In this document: positions 61,893 through 64,000 of the stretch, piece by piece
How positions within the stretch are numbered: position 1 is the stretch's first letter
Layout of the letters: each line of letters begins with the position of its first letter
NCBI RefSeq assembly: GCF_000196235.1
Contig: NC_008541.1
Location: 2,976,001-3,040,000, forward strand
Direction: 5' to 3'
DNA from: Arthrobacter sp. FB24
Lineage (GTDB): Bacteria; Actinomycetota; Actinomycetes; Actinomycetales; Micrococcaceae
DNA: 64,000 bases
Translations under genes and position numbers: made by a program
The notes under the pieces: generated by a model
What the model saw: only the letters and a program-made list of their open reading frames with translations
What the model was told of the DNA's origin: nothing
Databases searched by the model: none

Positions 61893-62471
61893 TCAATGAT
61901 CACGATCCGCGCCGCGGACGGACCGTAGCGCAGCAAGGGACGAAAACGGTACCGACGCAATCTGGCTGACGTTGGCGGCGCGGCGGGCTTCTCCGGGCCG
62001 GGTTAAGGCCAGATCGAAATAGTCCCGGCCCACGCGGTCTATGACCCCGCTTAGCCCCGCCGCTTCCGTGGTGCCGCCGACCAAGACAACTGCTACATCC
62101 GCCCTGTCACGTGCCAGGCCTCGAAGTGCGCTGGCCAGTCCCAGTTTCCGCCTGACGGATGACGGCTCCGACACTGCGAGCCTGCCCAGGCCGTGGTAGC
62201 GGGACGCCGCTGCAAACGGAATCAACACTTGGTGATGATGGTCGTTGAGGAGCAGGCTCTCTGCCCCGACGTGGCTCAACGTTCCCTCGAACGCGTTGCC
62301 GGAAGCCAGATGGACCGCCACCCTGAGCCCAAGGGATCCGCGAAGTCTGTCCGCCAACTCTATGCCCGCGACGTCCGCCCGCGACCGCTCGGCGATTTCC
62401 GATTCAAGCTCCAAGCGGTCAACTGAGGCCAGCTGCGCCTCCATGTCCTCAAACAAGGCATCCCATCGCAT
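61893..62471 (-). CDS. Hypothetical 192-residue protein
   Basis: I do not recognise a named family. The N-terminus is an acidic helix (WDALFEDMEAQLASVDRLELESE). The middle (about residues 48-80) has GLRVAVHLASGNAFEGTLSHVGAESLLLNDHHHQVLI, which reads like a small beta-barrel of the Sm/LSM or RimM kind, and a second similar unit follows at about 125-165 (VAVVLVGGTTEAAGLSGVIDRVGRDYFDLAL). Duplicate barrels could bind RNA or act as a scaffold. Codon use is normal for the window. It lies convergent to bldC and divergent from the LysM gene. Confidence 0.7.
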   Translation of the reverse strand: MRWDALFEDMEAQLASVDRLELESEIAERSRADVAGIELADRLRGSLGLRVAVHLASGNAFEGTLSHVGAESLLLNDHHHQVLIPFAAASRYHGLGRLAVSEPSSVRRKLGLASALRGLARDRADVAVVLVGGTTEAAGLSGVIDRVGRDYFDLALTRPGEARRAANVSQIASVPFSSLAALRSVRGADRDH

Positions 62472-62564
62472 GCCGCAAATCTAGGCCGGTGCCGCCCAGC
62501 GGTCAATTCAGGGCCAGCCCGGACACCAAAAAAACAAATCACTGGACAAAAATCGAAACTCAGG

Positions 62565-62614
62565 GTCAAACTAGATTTATTGACATCAAACAGTATCAAA
62601 CAGCATCAAACAAA
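62565..62614 (+). repeat. 10-bp tandem direct repeats before the LysM gene
   Basis: Units ATCAAACAGT (62585), ATCAAACAGC (62595) and ATCAAACAAA (62605) are contiguous, and a fourth copy (GTCAAACTAG, 62565) is in the same 10-nt register. A perfect -35 box TTGACA (62580-62585) adjoins the array. The pattern suits cooperative binding by a head-to-tail regulator such as BldC. Confidence 0.7.
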
Positions 62615-62629
62615 GTTGGGAGCGAGGTC

Positions 62630-63424
62630 ATGGTGGTTTCACGCGGCAGGGTGCTGGGCTCGGACGCAACCCTCGCGGTGGCGATTCTGCTCCTTGGCTT
62701 CTTTCTGGCGGCAACCGGGGCCTCGCTTATGGAGCGCTGGCAGCGGTCATCTGCAAAAGCCCAGTCCCTGGGCTTCGAAGACCTGCTCGGATTTGTCGTC
62801 AACGCCGCAGGACTCATCGTCGTCACCTGGTGGGTCCTGTCCATGCTGTCAGCATTTGCGTCCGCCGCCCTCGAGCGTGCCGGACGCAACCGGGCTGCGG
62901 CGGTCACCGGAAAGTTCAGTCCGGCCTTCATGCGCAGACTCGCCCTCGCCGCAGTCGGAGTACAACTATTGGGCGCGCCGCTTGCCCATGCAGCGGCGGA
63001 TCCGGCGGACCCTCGGTGGAGTCCAACGTCCAATCCGGCCACCGCAGCGGTTTGGACCCCTACCGGACAGCCGGCTGAAGGCCGCGCCGCCGTTATGTCC
63101 GCCTTGTCTGCAGTCTCCACATCCGTTGAGGGCGTGGATCCACGCTGGAAACCGAATGCACCCCACGTGTCCCCGGGCCCCCTGGCGGCACAACCTTCTA
63201 GGTCCGCCCGCCAGCAACCTGTCGATGACCGCGGGCACGTCACCGTGGTGGCCGGGGACTCTCTGTGGAGCATTGCAGCCAGGCAGCTGGGCGGGTCCCA
63301 GGCATCCGATCTCGAAATCGCCTTGGAATGGCCGCGATGGTATGAGGCCAACAGGGCTGCCATAGGAGACAACCCCAATTCACTTCTCCCGGGACAGGTC
63401 CTCCGGCCTCCATCCGGATCGTAG
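62630..63424 (+). CDS. Membrane-anchored LysM-domain protein
   Basis: A 264-residue protein. Two hydrophobic helices (LAVAILLLGFFLAATGASLM; GFVVNAAGLIVVTWWVLSML) are followed by a third segment with a possible signal-like LLGAPLAHAAADPA. A Pro/Ser-rich linker leads to one LysM domain at the C-terminus (about residues 204-260: HVTVVAGDSLWSIAARQLG...NPNSLLPGQVL). LysM binds peptidoglycan N-acetylglucosamine. The ATG has GCGAGG just upstream; a longer frame from 62489 would run through the repeat array and is not likely. Followed after 53 nt by an Rv3235-like gene. Confidence 0.82.
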   Translation: MVVSRGRVLGSDATLAVAILLLGFFLAATGASLMERWQRSSAKAQSLGFEDLLGFVVNAAGLIVVTWWVLSMLSAFASAALERAGRNRAAAVTGKFSPAFMRRLALAAVGVQLLGAPLAHAAADPADPRWSPTSNPATAAVWTPTGQPAEGRAAVMSALSAVSTSVEGVDPRWKPNAPHVSPGPLAAQPSRSARQQPVDDRGHVTVVAGDSLWSIAARQLGGSQASDLEIALEWPRWYEANRAAIGDNPNSLLPGQVLRPPSGS

Positions 63425-63477
63425 ATCCGCAGCCGGCCACAGCTATCAGATATCCGTCATCAATCAGAGGAAGCATC

Positions 63478-64000
63478 ATGAGCGCATTGCACCTGGTCCC
63501 CACATCTCCCGCGTTGGAACGACCGGCGGCCGGTGACCAGCCAGCCCGCCGGCTGGCAGCAGTCCCGGCCGCCGGCAGCCCTGCCCCGCGTCAGCACACG
63601 GCCGGCACGCCGCCAACGCCTCGGCCGGGTGACCCGGGTGACGCCACCAAGAACGGGCGGGCCCTGCAGATAGTGAGCGAGAACAAGGAGGTCTGCGCAA
63701 TTACCCGCGGTACCGTCCAGGCCGCCATCGAAGTGCTGGCAGGAACACGTCCCATCCAGCAACTCTCCCGAAGGCTTGATCAGCGGTGCCTGGCCTCACT
63801 CCAGCACCGCGCGGCGCTGACCCGTCGGCTGGCGGCGGGACCCTCACCCACGGCAGGACGCCTGCACCGTAATCCCGCAGTCAGATCGGTCCGCGCCTGC
63901 GAAGTCGCGTCCGGAGTCTACGAGGCAAGTGCCGTAGTAGTGGATGAACTAAGGGTCCGCGCAGTCGCCGTGCGGCTTGAGCGCAGCAATCAGGTATGGC
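63478..64000 (+). CDS. Rv3235-family protein, cut by the window end
   Basis: An open frame of 174 codons running off the right edge. After a Pro/Ala-rich N-terminus the segment GTVQAAIEVLAGTRPIQQLSRRLD and, later, SVRACEVASGVYEASAVVVDE with RVRAVAVRLE matches what I remember of the actinobacterial Rv3235 family (unknown function, usually near secA and hpf). ATG with AGAGGAAG 4-6 nt upstream. The C-terminus is missing. Confidence 0.75.
   Translation, partial: MSALHLVPTSPALERPAAGDQPARRLAAVPAAGSPAPRQHTAGTPPTPRPGDPGDATKNGRALQIVSENKEVCAITRGTVQAAIEVLAGTRPIQQLSRRLDQRCLASLQHRAALTRRLAAGPSPTAGRLHRNPAVRSVRACEVASGVYEASAVVVDELRVRAVAVRLERSNQVW

Overview
The window is high-GC actinobacterial chromosome, most likely from an Arthrobacter/Pseudarthrobacter-type member of the Micrococcaceae. 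The main pointers are the tmRNA tag AKQTRTDFALAA, the WhiB1, BldC, MntR and PdtaS-type regulators, a SAM-I/IV clan riboswitch, a Gram-positive Tad pilus cluster without outer-membrane parts, and a fused RmlC-RmlD enzyme that I recall from this group. No insertion sequence, phage, CRISPR array, tRNA or rRNA was seen.

Layout. (1) 281-9019: housekeeping genes on the + strand: DoxX-like protein, aroA, rsgA, hisN, a riboswitch-controlled class V aminotransferase, a methyltransferase, mntR, two crcB/fluC genes and two small proteins. (2) 9134-14674, minus strand: ssrA (tmRNA), smpB, an M23 peptidase with coiled coil, ftsX, ftsE, prfB. (3) 14718-19466, minus strand: Tad/Flp pilus operon (tadA, tadB, tadC, a Flp-like pilin, two TadE-like genes, a TadG-like gene), with a secreted GH25 lysozyme carrying four C-terminal repeats reading away from it. 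(4) 22483-47877: a cell-surface polysaccharide locus of about 25 kb. It holds a flippase, seven glycosyltransferases including a GlfT2-like enzyme, the complete dTDP-L-rhamnose pathway (rmlA, rmlB, fused rmlCD), an epimerase, two large DUF6541-like membrane proteins, two acyltransferase-SGNH proteins, a Wzm/Wzt ABC exporter, and the galactofuranose genes glf and glfT2-like. (5) 48076-64000: an FHA-containing EssC/EccC-type ATPase with no visible type VII partners, a small membrane protein, whiB1, pdtaS, the very large NAD-dependent glutamate dehydrogenase, TadZ/CpaE-like and CpaB-like genes that complete the distant pilus operon, bldC, a hypothetical gene, a LysM protein, and the start of an Rv3235-like gene cut by the window end.

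How the genes work together. Most of the window builds or remodels the cell envelope: peptidoglycan hydrolysis at division (FtsEX plus M23), lysozyme secretion, rhamnose- and galactofuranose-containing glycans with O-acylation, pilus assembly and a secretion ATPase. Several regulators sit between these blocks (WhiB1, PdtaS, BldC, MntR).

The most interesting signals are non-coding. A perfect TTATCCACA 9-mer lies 83-108 nt upstream of tadA, the cpaB-like gene and the essC-like gene, each time in the same orientation relative to the gene. This links the split pilus loci to the secretion ATPase and may mark a shared regulon, DnaA-mediated or otherwise. Upstream of the LysM gene, close to bldC, there is an array of 10-bp tandem repeats in register with a TTGACA box. 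Five genes appear to be read from leaderless transcripts.
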